Positions 53,340 through 64,000 of a DNA stretch of 64,000 nt are shown piece by piece. Within the stretch, counting starts at the first letter, position 1, and the number at the start of each line of letters is the position of its first letter. The position numbers were made by a program, and so were the translations under genes. The notes under the pieces are model-generated. The model was given only the letters and a program-made list of their open reading frames with translations. It was not told where the DNA came from and searched no databases. Source of the DNA: Corythucha ciliata (taxonomy: Eukaryota; Arthropoda; Insecta; Hemiptera; Tingidae); the NCBI GenBank assembly GCA_038030265.1, contig CM075938.1, positions 55,731,189 through 55,795,188 of the forward strand, in the 5' to 3' direction.

Positions 53340-55380
53340 GGCTATTTCACCTTTTCTATCCGCCAATTAGTGCTTATAAGCGGTTTAAGCCGGGAATTTC
53401 TCAATTTTAGCTATGAATGAGTGATTTTTGTCAACTTTACCCGCAAATTAGCGATTTTCTAAATTTTGGCAACGTGAATCGTTCTTCATCTCAATTTCAG
53501 CTGCGGATTAGCAGTTTTGCCCCCTCCACCACCTTCCATGGCCATGAATTTGAGAGCATTTTCTCAACTTTAGCAGCAAAGCATATATTATAGCGGTTTT
53601 ATCCCGTGAGCGATGTTTCTTAATTTTTCACGAGTTTCTGCGTTTTCCTCAATTTTTCCAGCAAATTAGCGATGTTTTTGATTTTTTTCAGCTGGCGATT
53701 AGCACTTTTCTCAGTTTTAGCTGAAAATTCGCGTTTTTCTCAAGCGTTTTCCTCAATATTACCGATAGCGAAACAGAGGGCTTTTCACTTTTCAGTTCTA
53801 CCCGCGAATGATTGTTTTATTTCACCCATTGCCATAAATTGGGCGCATTTTCTCAATTTCTGCCTCAAACTTTGCTTAAGTCGCGAATGGCGTATAATTC
53901 AGTTATGACGCAAATTGTAATTTTTCTCAATTTTAACCGAGAATTAGCGCTTTTTCGCTGTCTGTGAATTTGCGAATTTTTTCAATTATTTCAGTCATGC
54001 AAGAATTTGCATTGTGCGCAAACTAGCGAGTTTTTCCCTAGCCGTGAATTAGCACTTTTTCTTAATTTAAGCTTGAAATCTTTAAAATCTCTTGATTTTG
54101 GCCAGACTAATTTATTTATTTTCTAAATATTACCCGTAAATTAGCGGGTTTTTCATATTTTAGCACCGCATTAGCAATTTTATACTACTTTTAGGTATAG
54201 ATTATTTCTTCTTCTCAGTTCTAGCCCGTGAATCATCGTTGTTTTTACTTATAGCCGTCTATGAAATTTAGCCACAAAGTTTCGCAATTTCAGTTGTGCA
54301 TTTGCTATTTTTGCCCAATTTTAACCCGAAAGCGTCTTTTTTTATCAATATATTATAGCGTGTTATCTCAATTTTAACCGCGAGGTTAGTCCAAAAACAA
54401 AACTTCACAATTTATTCGTAGAGTGACCTCCGTGCATCGCGAATGAGCGATTTGTTCTCAATTTTGGTCCAGAAGTTGCATCGGAAGACCACGGATCAGC
54501 GATTTTTCGCAGTTATAGTCACGAATACTACATAATTTATACTAGCGATTTTTTAAATTTTTCGCCGTGTCAGCAAGTTGCAAATTTGCCGATCAGCACT
54601 TTACTGGGCTTAAGGACCTGATGAATCTGGAGACACGGTGTATTTTCTCTTTTTAGCCGCGAATTTTCCTCGAGATAACGAGGATTTTCTCAATTTGAGC
54701 CACAGGAATAGCGCTTTCGGGGGCTCAATCGAATATTCAGCCCACAGTCTTTGCAGATATCACTTGAAACGTCGCGAATCAAGGCTTTTTCTGAACTTTT
54801 GGCACGAATTGGAGCCGTGAATTAGCGGGTTTTTTCATGTTGATCCGAGACGGAGCTTTCGCGTGTTTGCATTTTTCTCTATTGCAGCCGTGAAATTTCC
54901 TTCAGAAATCCTGCCGTGCCGTGGTTGTATTAAGAATTGGCGTATTTCACTTAATTTTAGCGGCAAATGAGCTCTTTTTCTCAATATTATCCGCGAATCA
55001 GCCCTTTAAAACCGGAAAATGTAGTTAGTAGTAAAAGTTTAGTCACGAAGTTGCCTCGGGAAACCATGAATTGGTGTTTTCTATACAATATTATAGCTGA
55101 GCCTGGTGAGTGATTAATCACTGCATTCTCTCAATTTTAGGCGCGAATCAGTGATTTTTCTCAATTTTAGCCCCTATAATTAACGTTTTCTGCATTTTAG
55201 CGTTTTCCTTAATTTTAGCCTAGGATTAATGGTGATTTTTGCTGTTTATTAGCGTTTGTCCACACTTTATTCGCGAATAATAGCGCCTTTCCTTTTAATA
55301 TACCCGCTAATTATCATTTTTTCTCAATTTCAGCTATGAATTAGCGTTTTTCTCGCTAGCGCTACAGAGAACACATAGTC
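53340..55380 (-). repeat. Type S1 degenerate minisatellite, minus orientation
   Basis: TTAGCGATTTTTCTCAATTTTAGCCGCGAA-like units for about 2 kb, similar in length and order to 16900-18930. Confidence 0.82.
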
Positions 55381-55384
55381 AGTT

Positions 55385-55880
55385 TATCCATTCCTTACAG
55401 GGTGCGTGCAACCAACGCGTGTGAGAGGGGGAGAGGAGGTCGATCAGTTTGTACCTACATATATCTAAAGTGGGAACGGATCATGTTCGGTGCGCAAACG
55501 CTAGTGCACCATAGTAGAATATCGTTATAACGAGCGAATATTGGCCCTTCTATGGTGCCGATGGCCATTTTGAAGGCGTGAATCGTCATTAACACCATCT
55601 GTTGCCTTTGTAGGGCGCAAATACGATCATTTTTAGTGCGTGAAACGTCAATTTAGACATTTTATGCATGCGTTAAGGCTCAGTTTGGCCATTTTTGACG
55701 TGAAAAACGTCAGTTTTACCATTTTTAGGGCAGGAATCAACTGTTTAGGCTTTTACAATGCACGGAATGGTCAGTTTGGCCATTTATGGAGCACAAATCG
55801 GCGATTTTGGAGAAGGAATCACTTGTTGAGGCATTTTGGGGGCGAAAATGATCAGTTAATGTATTTTCAAGACTCTTATA
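55385..55880 (-). repeat. Type S2 degenerate minisatellite, minus orientation
   Basis: GTCAGTTTGGCCATTTTTAGGGC-like units of about 30 bp follow S1 directly, as at 18950-19430. GCACCATAGTAGAA is inverted as CTTCTATGGTGC around 55504-55559. Confidence 0.75.
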
Positions 55881-55890
55881 GTGGATTTCA

Positions 55891-55995
55891 CCACCTCGGC
55901 TTAAGGTTCGGCTTAACGTTAACTTGGAATCATGGAAAACAGGTCATTGAATTTTAGGTAAACGAAGTTCGGCTTAACTAAGCCAGGTGGACGTT
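55891..55995. repeat. Short inverted repeat (CCACCT...AGGTGG)
   Basis: CCACCTCGGCTTAAGGTTCGG pairs imperfectly with CGGCTTAACTAAGCCAGGTGG about 105 bp away. Possibly a very small MITE. No duplication confirmed. Confidence 0.4.
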
Positions 55996-56004
55996 TACGC
56001 TCGT

Positions 56005-58518
56005 TGGACGCACCAATATACCACACGTCACACAGTTGCTAGGCAGGACCAGTTCTTCATCTCTGAAAACTGAAACATAGGAAAATTGAGGAAACCCAAA
56101 GGCCGGAAAAGTGGGAAAAAAACAACAACATTCCTACAACAACGTAACCTGAACGTGTTTGAAATATGCCTCCAGCCGGTTGAAGTGAACTCTGCGCAGT
56201 GGAAGAGGGGAAACTCTTATGTCCCACAGCTAGCCCTGCGATTTCAACCCTCAAAATTGGGGTTTTTATTAATGAGAGAAATCCGGGAAATTACTTTTTT
56301 ATTTAGTGAAACTAGCTAAAAACGGTTCTTAGTGCGAAAAATGACGCAATCGGTCACTGAAATATGACACCCTTCAAAATTTAGTCACTCGCAAACAAAT
56401 TTCTCGAAATCAGCTGTTCATACAATTGACATTCCCATCATGAAACTGGCAATTTCCACATAGAATTGACAGTTTACTCATAAAATTGAGAATTTCCTCA
56501 TAAAATTGGCGTTTCCTCATAAAAATACAATTTACTCAAAAAATTGACGATTTCATTAAAATTGGGGACTTTCCTCATAAAATATTTAATTTACTCATAA
56601 AATAAAAAAATGGACATTGCCTCATAAAATAGACGCTTTCCTTATAAAAAGGTCAATTTCCTCATAAAAATGACCATTTCCTCATATAAATGACAACTTC
56701 CTCATAAAATACTCAATTTCCTCATAAAATACACAATTTCCTCATAAAACATACAATTTCTTCAAAAAATTGACAATTTCTTCATAAAATTGACAATTTC
56801 CCCACAAAATGGACAATTTCTTCATATAATGAACTTTTTCCTAATAAAATGGTCAATTTCCTCATAAACGTAGATAATTTTCACGTGAAATTTATTATTT
56901 CCTCAAAAAAGTGGCAATGTCCTCACAAAGTGATAATTTCCTCTTAAAATTGACAACTTCCTTATGAAATTGACAATGTTCTCATAAAATTGACAATTTC
57001 TTTGTAAAATGGTCAATTTCTCCCGAAAATGGACAATTTCCACATAAAATATATTTTTTCCTCAAACAATTGACAATTTCATTATAAAAACATGGAAGTA
57101 AAGTTGAGAATTTCCTCCTAAAATTGAATATTTCTTCATTAAATTGTCATTTTCTCATAAAAAATACAGTTTACTCAAAAAATTGACGATTTCCTTAAAA
57201 ATTGTCAATTTTCTTGTAAAATTGGCAATTTCCTCATGTAATTGTCCATTTCTTTATAAAATGGCAATTTCCTTATAAAATAGACAATTTCCCCATAAAA
57301 TTTGTTTTCCTCATAAAAATGACCATTCCCTCTTAAAATTGACAATTTCCTCATATAATTGAAAATTTCTTCACAAAATAGACAATTTACCTATAAAATT
57401 GATTATATCATCATAAAATTGGAAATTTCCTCATAAAATACACAATTTACTCATAAATTTCTTTATGAAATAGACAATGTCCTCATAAAATGGATAATTT
57501 CCTCATATAATTGTCGATTTCTTTATAAAGTGTCAATATCCTCATAAAAATAGACAATTTCCCCGTAAAATTTATTAGTTCCTCATAAAAGTGACAATGT
57601 GCTCATAAAGTGATAATTTCCTCTTAAAATTGGCATTTCCTCACAATTTACTCAAAAAATTGACGATTTTCTTATAAATGGTCAATTTTCTTATAAAATT
57701 GACAATTTCTTTATAAAATAGAATTTTTCCTCATATAATTGGCGATTTCCTAATGAAATGGTCAATTTCTTCGTAAAATTTATTTTTTCGTCATATAGAC
57801 AATTTCCTCTTCAAATTGACAATTTGTGCTTCAAATTGACAATTTCTGCTTCAAATTGACACACACGTTATTGATTAAATTTAAAATGCGCTAATAAAAA
57901 TGTCAATTCGCTAATGAAAATTACAATTTCTTTGTGAAACTGAAAATTTTGCCCTAAAATTAACGATTCCTAGAAGATCTAGAAAATTTAAGATTTTCTC
58001 TTGCAATTAACAATTTCCAATTCAAACTAACAGTTACTTTAAAAAATTAAAATTAATTCAAAACGGGCAATTTTTTCATTATATTGACAATTCCTCATAC
58101 AATATGCCATTTTCTTAATAAAATTGAATATTTCCTTATTAAACTGACGATGTATTTATCAAATTGACACCTTGTGGACTGAAAATTTCCTCATAAAATC
58201 AACCATTATGCTCATAAGCTTAAGATGTCTTACAACAATTGAAAGTTTTCTCATAAAACGGACAATTTCGTTATTAAATTGACAATTTTTTCGTGAAACC
58301 GACGAGTTTTTTTTTCATAAAATGGACAATACGTGACTTTGACATTGCTCTTGGTGAAGCACTTCGCGTATATTTGTTGCCCTTGACGCGGCATTTCACG
58401 TAAATTTTGCATTAAATGTGGCGCGATTGACTTGAATGTTTTCCCGAATGTAGCGTTTTGCCCGCCGCGCCTTTTTGCGTACCTATAGTTTACTCGTTGT
58501 GCCGCGCGGCCTTTCGAA

Positions 58519-58549
<31 letters not shown>

Positions 58550-58874
58550 CCTCACAATGTGACGTTTCGCTTAGAGTTTGCCCTTGGGTGTGACCTTTCG
58601 CATAAATTTTGCCCTTGACTTGGTGGCACTCAACGTCAGTTTTCCGCTCACGACAATCAATTTTCCGATTCGCGACAGTTTTTCCCTCAATTTAACTCGG
58701 CATTTCGCGTCTCTCGAGAAACTGAAACACGCGGGGGGCCTCTGAGAAAACGACCCTAAAAATACAGATGATCACCCCTCCTTCTATTGGAGGAAACTTT
58801 TGACGATTTTTCTTTTTTTTTGCGCAAGTGACCTCGACTCCAAGGGAGGGGCCATGGCCCCTGAGGCCCTTCCC
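56005..58874. mobile_element. S3-type element, copy 2, left end not seen
   Basis: Matches copy 1 in order: CAATATACCACACGTCA, GAAAATTGAGGAAACCCAAA, the 20-bp array, TTACTCGTTGTGCCGCG, CACAATGTGACGTTTCGC, and CGACTCCAAGGGAGGGGCCA (58827-58856). The right end continues beyond a hAT insertion (58875-61190). A T run of about 30 lies at 58521-58549. Confidence 0.75.
56430..58340 (+). repeat. Type S3 degenerate 20-bp array, copy 2
   Basis: Variants of TTTCCTCATAAAATTGACAA for about 1.9 kb, longer than copy 1. Confidence 0.85.
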
Positions 58875-61190
58875 CAGTGGCGTGCCCATGGGAAGGGTTT
58901 TGGGGGTCAGAACCCCTCCCAGAGTACTTCAGTCCAGCATAGTTGAGAAATAAAAATAAGAAATAAGTAAATAAAATAAAATGAATAAGTAAAAAAAGTA
59001 AAGAAACAAAAAACAAACAAACAAACAAAACAAACAAACAAAACCAACGAAGCAACGATAACCTGATTTGTTTGACACTAAAATTTCGTTATTTAGCAGT
59101 TTAGCCCCGCTAAGTAACTATCCACACCATCAATGCTATTCATACCACTGTACAGGCATGGATTCAGGATTGGTTCAAGATAGAAGGGCTTGAGAAATTC
59201 TACTAAAAATGATTCGACAGCCATTCCCTGCCTAAAAATAGCTAAATTAGCTATTCCCTCCATAAAGAATCCTAGGCTGACCATAATCGCACTCCAAAAT
59301 GGCAAAACCAACTATTTGTGCCATAAAAATAGCCAAAACTGAATTGCCGCGCTCTGAAAATGTCTAAACCGACGGTTCGTACGGCCCTGAAAAGCTATGA
59401 AAATGGCTAAATCGACCATTCACGTGGTAAAAATAACCAAACTGACAATTCGCGCCTCGGCTTGAGGACTATTTGCGCGCTAAGAACGTTTAAACTGACT
59501 ATGCGCGCCCAGGGACCTGACCTGTGAATAGCAAAACCATGCTAGCATTCACGCACCATGAATGGCTAAACTGACCATTCGCGCCTTAAAAATGGCAACA
59601 CTGACGAATTCCGCCTTGGAAAAAGCTAAACTGATTATTTGTGCGCTAAAAATAGAGAAATTGGCGATTCTCGCTTTGAAAATGTCCAAGCTGACATCAA
59701 GAGTCCTAAAAATGAATCAAACCGACAATTTGCCCACTGAAAATGCCTTAATAAATGATTCCACCTCGAAAAATGGCAAAATCAACCACACTCGCGCCAA
59801 AATTGGCCAAACTGACGGTTCTCGCGCCTTTGCGTACTATTCACGCTCTGTAATTGGCAAAACAGACCCTACGTGCCCTAAAAATGGCCAGACTGGGCAT
59901 TCAAGCCCTAAAAAGGTGAACTGACAATTTGTGCCTTAAAAGTTCCCTAACTGGCTATTCACGCCATAAACTTGATGAAAATGACTTTATATGTGTGTGG
60001 TCTATTTAAAAATAGTTAAACTGACGATTCGCGCCTTGAAAAGCGCTGAACAGATTATTCCTGCCCTGAGAATGGCAAAAACGAACAATCGCGCTTCAAA
60101 AGTATACAAACTGAGCCTTTACGTCTTAAAAGTGTCTGATTCGTGCGCTAAATAAATAAATAAAAAACTGGCTAAACACACCCTAAAAATGGCATACTCG
60201 TACTCAGACGCGGATCCAGGATTTGCTCAAGGGATGGGCTAACAGTAATTTACTTCTTAAAAATAGCTTAACTGGCTATAATCGCGCCCAAAAAGGCAAA
60301 ACTGACTATTTGCGCCCTAAAAATTGGCATTTACCACTCTATTAAATAGCCGAAATGACTTCACGCGCCCTAAAAATAGCCAAATTGGCGATTCCCGCTC
60401 TTGTAATGCCCAAAATGACTCTTAGGCGGCCTGGAAGTGCCTCAACAGATTTTTCCCGGTCATACTGACCATTTGCGCGCCATGAATGGTCAAAATTCTT
60501 GCCTATAATTGGCTAGAATTGCACCTTGACGAATCACGCTCTGAAAATGGCAAAATTTATCAGTCGCGCGCCAAAAATGCCCTAACTGACCATTATCGCC
60601 TTGGTTTGACGTCCTATTCGCGTCCTATAAATTTCATACCCCATGACAAAGTGCCCTAAAATTGACCAACCTGGAAATCCAAGCATTGCAATTGGCAAAA
60701 CTGACTCTATGCGCCCTAGAAATAGCTTAACTGACTTTATTTATCGCTCTAAAAACAGCAAAACTGATCATTACGACTGGTAAAACTGATGATTCGAGCA
60801 CGGACGGAGCCTTTTGGGCCTTTGTAGACGGCTTGAATGACGAATCGTACCATGTTGCTCGCTCTATTACGTGGCTTGACATTCGCAAGGCAGTTTTATG
60901 ATGTGGAGCCCGAATGTGTTGAATTTTTTGCGGACCCAGTGAAGCACCCGGGCATGGCTGGGCGGTATACGCGTACGCCATTTTGACAATGCGTGGGTCC
61001 CCCACCTGAGCCTCAGGGACAAATGAATTCCTTGAATATTGCGTATCTTGACATAAAATTCCCCTCCTTATGGGTATTCATTTTTTGAAATTATTGAATT
61101 GTACTTATGTATTATACAATTATCTATTTATACATTAACTTTTGTAATTTGAAAAACCCCTCCCAAGAAAAAGTCCTGGGCACGCCACTG
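58875..61190. mobile_element. hAT-type element with S2 array
   Basis: Left CAGTGGCGTGCCCATGGGAA, right (inverted) CAGTGGCGTGCCCAGGACTT share 14 bases; CCCTTCCC at 58867-58874 and 61191-61198 is a perfect 8-bp duplication. Both inner flanks contain GGGTTTT/CCCCTCCCA words. Interior: AAAC/AAT simple sequence (58950-59045), S2 array (59280-60800), AT-rich tail. No transposase. Confidence 0.92.
59280..60800 (+). repeat. Type S2 degenerate minisatellite, plus orientation
   Basis: Variants of CGCGCCCTAAAAATGGCTAAACTGACTATT about every 30-32 bp, the clearest S2 array. Confidence 0.82.
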
Positions 61191-61209
61191 CCCTTCCCTT
61201 AGATCCCCT

Positions 61210-62720
61210 CCATAGCACAAGCAGCATTACTCGCTCACCCGGCGTCGTTACCGCTAGTTTTGATGGTCGACGCATCGGATGTCGCTGTTGGAGCCGTAAT
61301 GCATCAAGTCAGGAATGGAAATCCGGAGCCCCTCGGTTTTTTCTTTAAAAAAAACTCTCTAACGCTCAAAAGAAGTACAGCACGTATGATCGCGAACTGT
61401 TGGCCATATACGAGGCAATAAAATATTTCCGGTTCATGATTGAAGGCAGGCCTTTCGTCATTTATATTGACCACAAGCCTCTAGTTTATGCTTTTCGTCA
61501 AAATCCTGATAAAGCAACTCCTCGTCAATTCCGATACTTCGATTTCATATCCCAATTCTCTATTGACATCCGTTACCCTCGCGGAAAAGACAATGTCGTT
61601 GCTGATTTTTTATCGAGAATTGAAGCGAACAACCTCATCGACTTTAAAGAATTTCAACAGTTGCAAGAAGAGGATAACGAATTGAAGAGGGCCCTTCAAG
61701 GAAAATACCCGTCTCTACAACTCAAGAAAGTTACCGGGGTAGGCGGAGTGGACATTTACTGCGACACAAGACCTTTCGTCCCCCTTACCCTTAGAAAAAA
61801 TATTTTCGACAAATTTCATGGCCTAGCGCATCCGGGAATCCGGAGAACCCAAAAATTGATCCTGGAAAAATTCGTCTGGCCCAGTATCAACAAAGATTGT
61901 CGACATTGGGCCCGAACTTGTCTACCATGTCAGCAAAATAAAGTCACGCGACATGTCAAAAGTCCACTTCAACACATTGCACTACCCGAAAATCGTTTTC
62001 AGCACATCAACGTCGATTTAATCGGTCCCATGCCAAACGTTCGAGGATACTCCTATTGTTTAACTATCATCGATAGATACTCGCAATGGCCTGAGGCTAT
62101 TCCTTTACGAGACATCTCGGCTGAAACGGTCGCAACATCTTTGCTAGAGCATTGGATAGCCCGATTCGGCGTTCCAACTCAAATAACAACGGATAGAGGA
62201 CGCCAATTTGAATCCAAGCTTTTCCATGCATTGAACGAAATGCTCAGCATCAAACACCTCTCGTCTACATCTTACCACCCACAATCAAAAATGGGAAAAT
62301 CGAAAGGTGGCACCGTTGTTTGAAAACATCTATCAAATGTTTAACTTCAACTGGCTGGGTCGAAAAACTACCTCTCATTCTCTTAGGACTCCGAACTGTT
62401 GTCAACGACGCGACCGGTTTCACTTCCGCTGAAATGGTTTACGGCACATCTCTCAAAATACCCGGCGAATTCTTCACTCCTTCTCAAACCCAATTCGACC
62501 ATTCCGCACACGTTCAAAAAATTAAATCATTTTTTCACAACATTCATCCTGTTCCCCAAACATTTCGCCAAAAACAAAAGATTTTCTTCTATCAAGATTT
62601 GGACAAATGTTCCCATGTCTTCATTCGAAACGACGATGTTAAGAAACCGCTGCAAAAAACCTACGGTTTACCTTTTAAAACATATTGTCATAAACAAAAA
62701 AATAAAGTTGTTTCAGTTTG
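61210..62720 (+). pseudogene. CsRn1-like Ty3/gypsy pol: RNase H and integrase
   Basis: RNase H starts near 61215: LMVDASDVAVGAV (Asp), a frameshift near 61360, ELLAIYEAI (Glu), [14 protein letters not shown] (Asp), [10 protein letters not shown] (Asp). The integrase has HPGIRRTQ...CLPCQQ (zinc part), INVDLIGPM (Asp), [14 protein letters not shown] (Asp) and a second shift near 62300 at the YHPQS region, after which the remainder (TGFTSAEMVYGT) continues in another frame to about 62710. The GRQFES wording suits the CsRn1 clade. RT is absent on the left, where S3/hAT sequence lies. Confidence 0.85.
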
Positions 62721-62877
62721 TCTCTGTCCTTTGAACAGTGAACATCTTTTCTTCCGTATCGTCTATCTACTTGTTTTTTATATCTATAATTCGTCTCATC
62801 TACCTCTCAACTCACGGTCGAGAACTTTGGTTAAAGAGAATTTATTTTGTTTTATTTTATTTTCATTTTCCTCGACA
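62721..62877 (+). other. Junction of gypsy and LINE 5' UTR
   Basis: T-rich sequence without coding. The change from gypsy to LINE must lie here. CAACTCACGGTCGAGAACTT may belong to the LINE 5' end. Confidence 0.4.
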
Positions 62878-64000
62878 ATGAGTGATGAATCAGAATATGG
62901 GAGGCACCTGCCGCCTGACAAGGTGGTGGGGCCTGAAACTACGACACCTGTTACTAACAAGGATAATAACACAATGGACATATCAAAATTAATGAAGTAA
63001 GAGTAACTCGTTTGTTTGAAAAAGTGGACTCCGGACCGTACTGCATTTTCATCGAGTCAACGGATGATTCGGGAAATTTTGGTCGCATCCACCCAATGAG
63101 CCTAGGCAAAATTATTCGTCAAGTTCACCCGAACATTGAAAATAGTGTGGTGCAGATCAAATCCGTGGGCCGCAACAGAGTTAAGCTAGAACTGAATAAC
63201 CGAGAGTTCGCTAATGTTTTGTTAAACTCACCCGGACTAAAAGAAAAGAAATTGCGTTCTTACATTCCAAGCTTCCTTCTTGAACGTCAAGGAATTATAC
63301 GAGGAGTTTTGCAAGACATGTCCGAAGAAGATATCGTTTCCGAGGCTGTCTCGGAGGACCCTAGTATTAAAATAATCAAGGCCAGACGTTTTCTACGGAA
63401 AGCAAGAGACGGGGAAAATAAAACCGAGTTTATCCCGACGCAGACAATTCTGTTGACTTTTAGGGGTTTGATCATACCAAGTAGTGTTACATTATATCGC
63501 GTACGCTGCCCGGTGGAACCGTACATTCCGCGTAGTCCGCAATGTTTTAAATGCCTTAGATACGGACATATGAGCCGGCAATGTAAAGGAACTGAGCGCT
63601 GCAGTAAGTGTGGCGAAGGACATAATTCAAAAGATTGTACTAACACATCACCTAAATGCATACATTGTAAAGGAAATCATGGTTCCTTGGATAGTAAAGC
63701 ATGCCCAGAATCAAATAGACAAAATTCTATCCGCACTCTAATGCACGCCGAGCATTTAACATTTACAGAGGCGAAAGATCGGTTGTCTGGTAGGACGTTT
63801 AAAAATGTTCTAGCAACCGTACCGAACCTTTAAGAAATCAGGCATTTTCCGCCTCTCTGCTTTTCCAGTCGACCCCCAAAAAGGGCCCGGCCAATAACAC
63901 CTCCTAACAAAACACTAAAGGAACGCAACGAAATTCTTAAATCATTTTATAGTGACCCACAACCTATTAATCCCATTACCAACAACCCACACAGAACACA
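62878..64000 (+). pseudogene. LINE ORF1 with three CCHC knuckles, truncated by window end
   Basis: A start at 62878 (MSDESEYGRHLPPDK) runs to a stop at 63000; homologous text continues one base out of frame (VRVTRLFEKVDSGPYCIFIES) to a TAA near 63831, after which the same frame stays open to the window edge. Three knuckles: CFKCLRYGHMSRQC, CSKCGEGHNSKDC, CIHCKGNHGSLDSKAC. This layout is that of Jockey/I-type ORF1 proteins, RNA-binding chaperones. One frameshift and one in-frame stop make the copy defective. ORF2 would lie beyond the window. Confidence 0.85.

Noticed and set aside
59562..59924. 120-codon frame MAKLTIRALKM...
   Set aside because: It reads through the S2 array; the periodic peptide reflects the repeat unit.

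Overview
This is a repeat-dominated stretch of an animal genome, most likely an arthropod. Reasons: BEL/Pao and Ty3/gypsy LTR elements, several LINE groups (including one with an RNase H domain), a Penelope-like element, many hAT-type DNA transposons, AG/GT introns, no operons, and a fixed 500-N scaffold gap (26133-26632). I cannot name the species. The only sequence that looks like an ordinary host gene is a pair of glycine-rich exons on the minus strand at 21.2-23.9 kb.

Layout. 1-6.3 kb: a minus-strand BEL/Pao element (5' LTR, primer site, gag, protease). Its gag is split by a 3.7 kb Foldback-type element (1796-5486) whose inverted arms are tandem 174-bp repeats; 9-bp target duplications flank it. 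6.3-10.5 kb: a dead LINE split by a hAT element (6639-9744), itself split by another hAT-type element (6968-9350) made mostly of a degenerate 20-bp repeat. 10.5-16.3 kb: a BEL gag fragment, then a nearly full-length LOA-like LINE with several frameshifts. 16.3-19.7 kb: degenerate minisatellite arrays. 19.7-24 kb: the possible host gene end. 24-28 kb: more arrays, transposon ends and the gap.

28069-50478 is bounded by TAGGGATGG inverted ends and a perfect 8-bp duplication, so it reads as one hAT insertion that has grown to 22.4 kb by later nested insertions: a Penelope-like RT, a 280-bp MITE, a 10.3 kb transposon with an uninterrupted 721-aa transposase and a three-exon companion gene, a Mag-like gypsy split by a hAT, another hAT (47961-49739), and a Penelope-type inverted terminus with hammerhead-like motifs. 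50.5-61.2 kb: further arrays in hAT-type elements. 61.2-62.7 kb: a second (CsRn1-like) gypsy pol. 62.9 kb to the end: LINE ORF1.

The parts do not form a pathway. They record sequential insertions, and exact target duplications allow much of the order to be read. Two themes stand out. First, about a quarter of the window (by eye) is degenerate short-period arrays of five related-looking types, carried at least partly in hAT-type elements. Second, the 10.3 kb element appears potentially autonomous: its companion gene joins across two introns with all phases matching, giving 328 aa. Coordinates of repeat arrays and of ends without a duplication are approximate.
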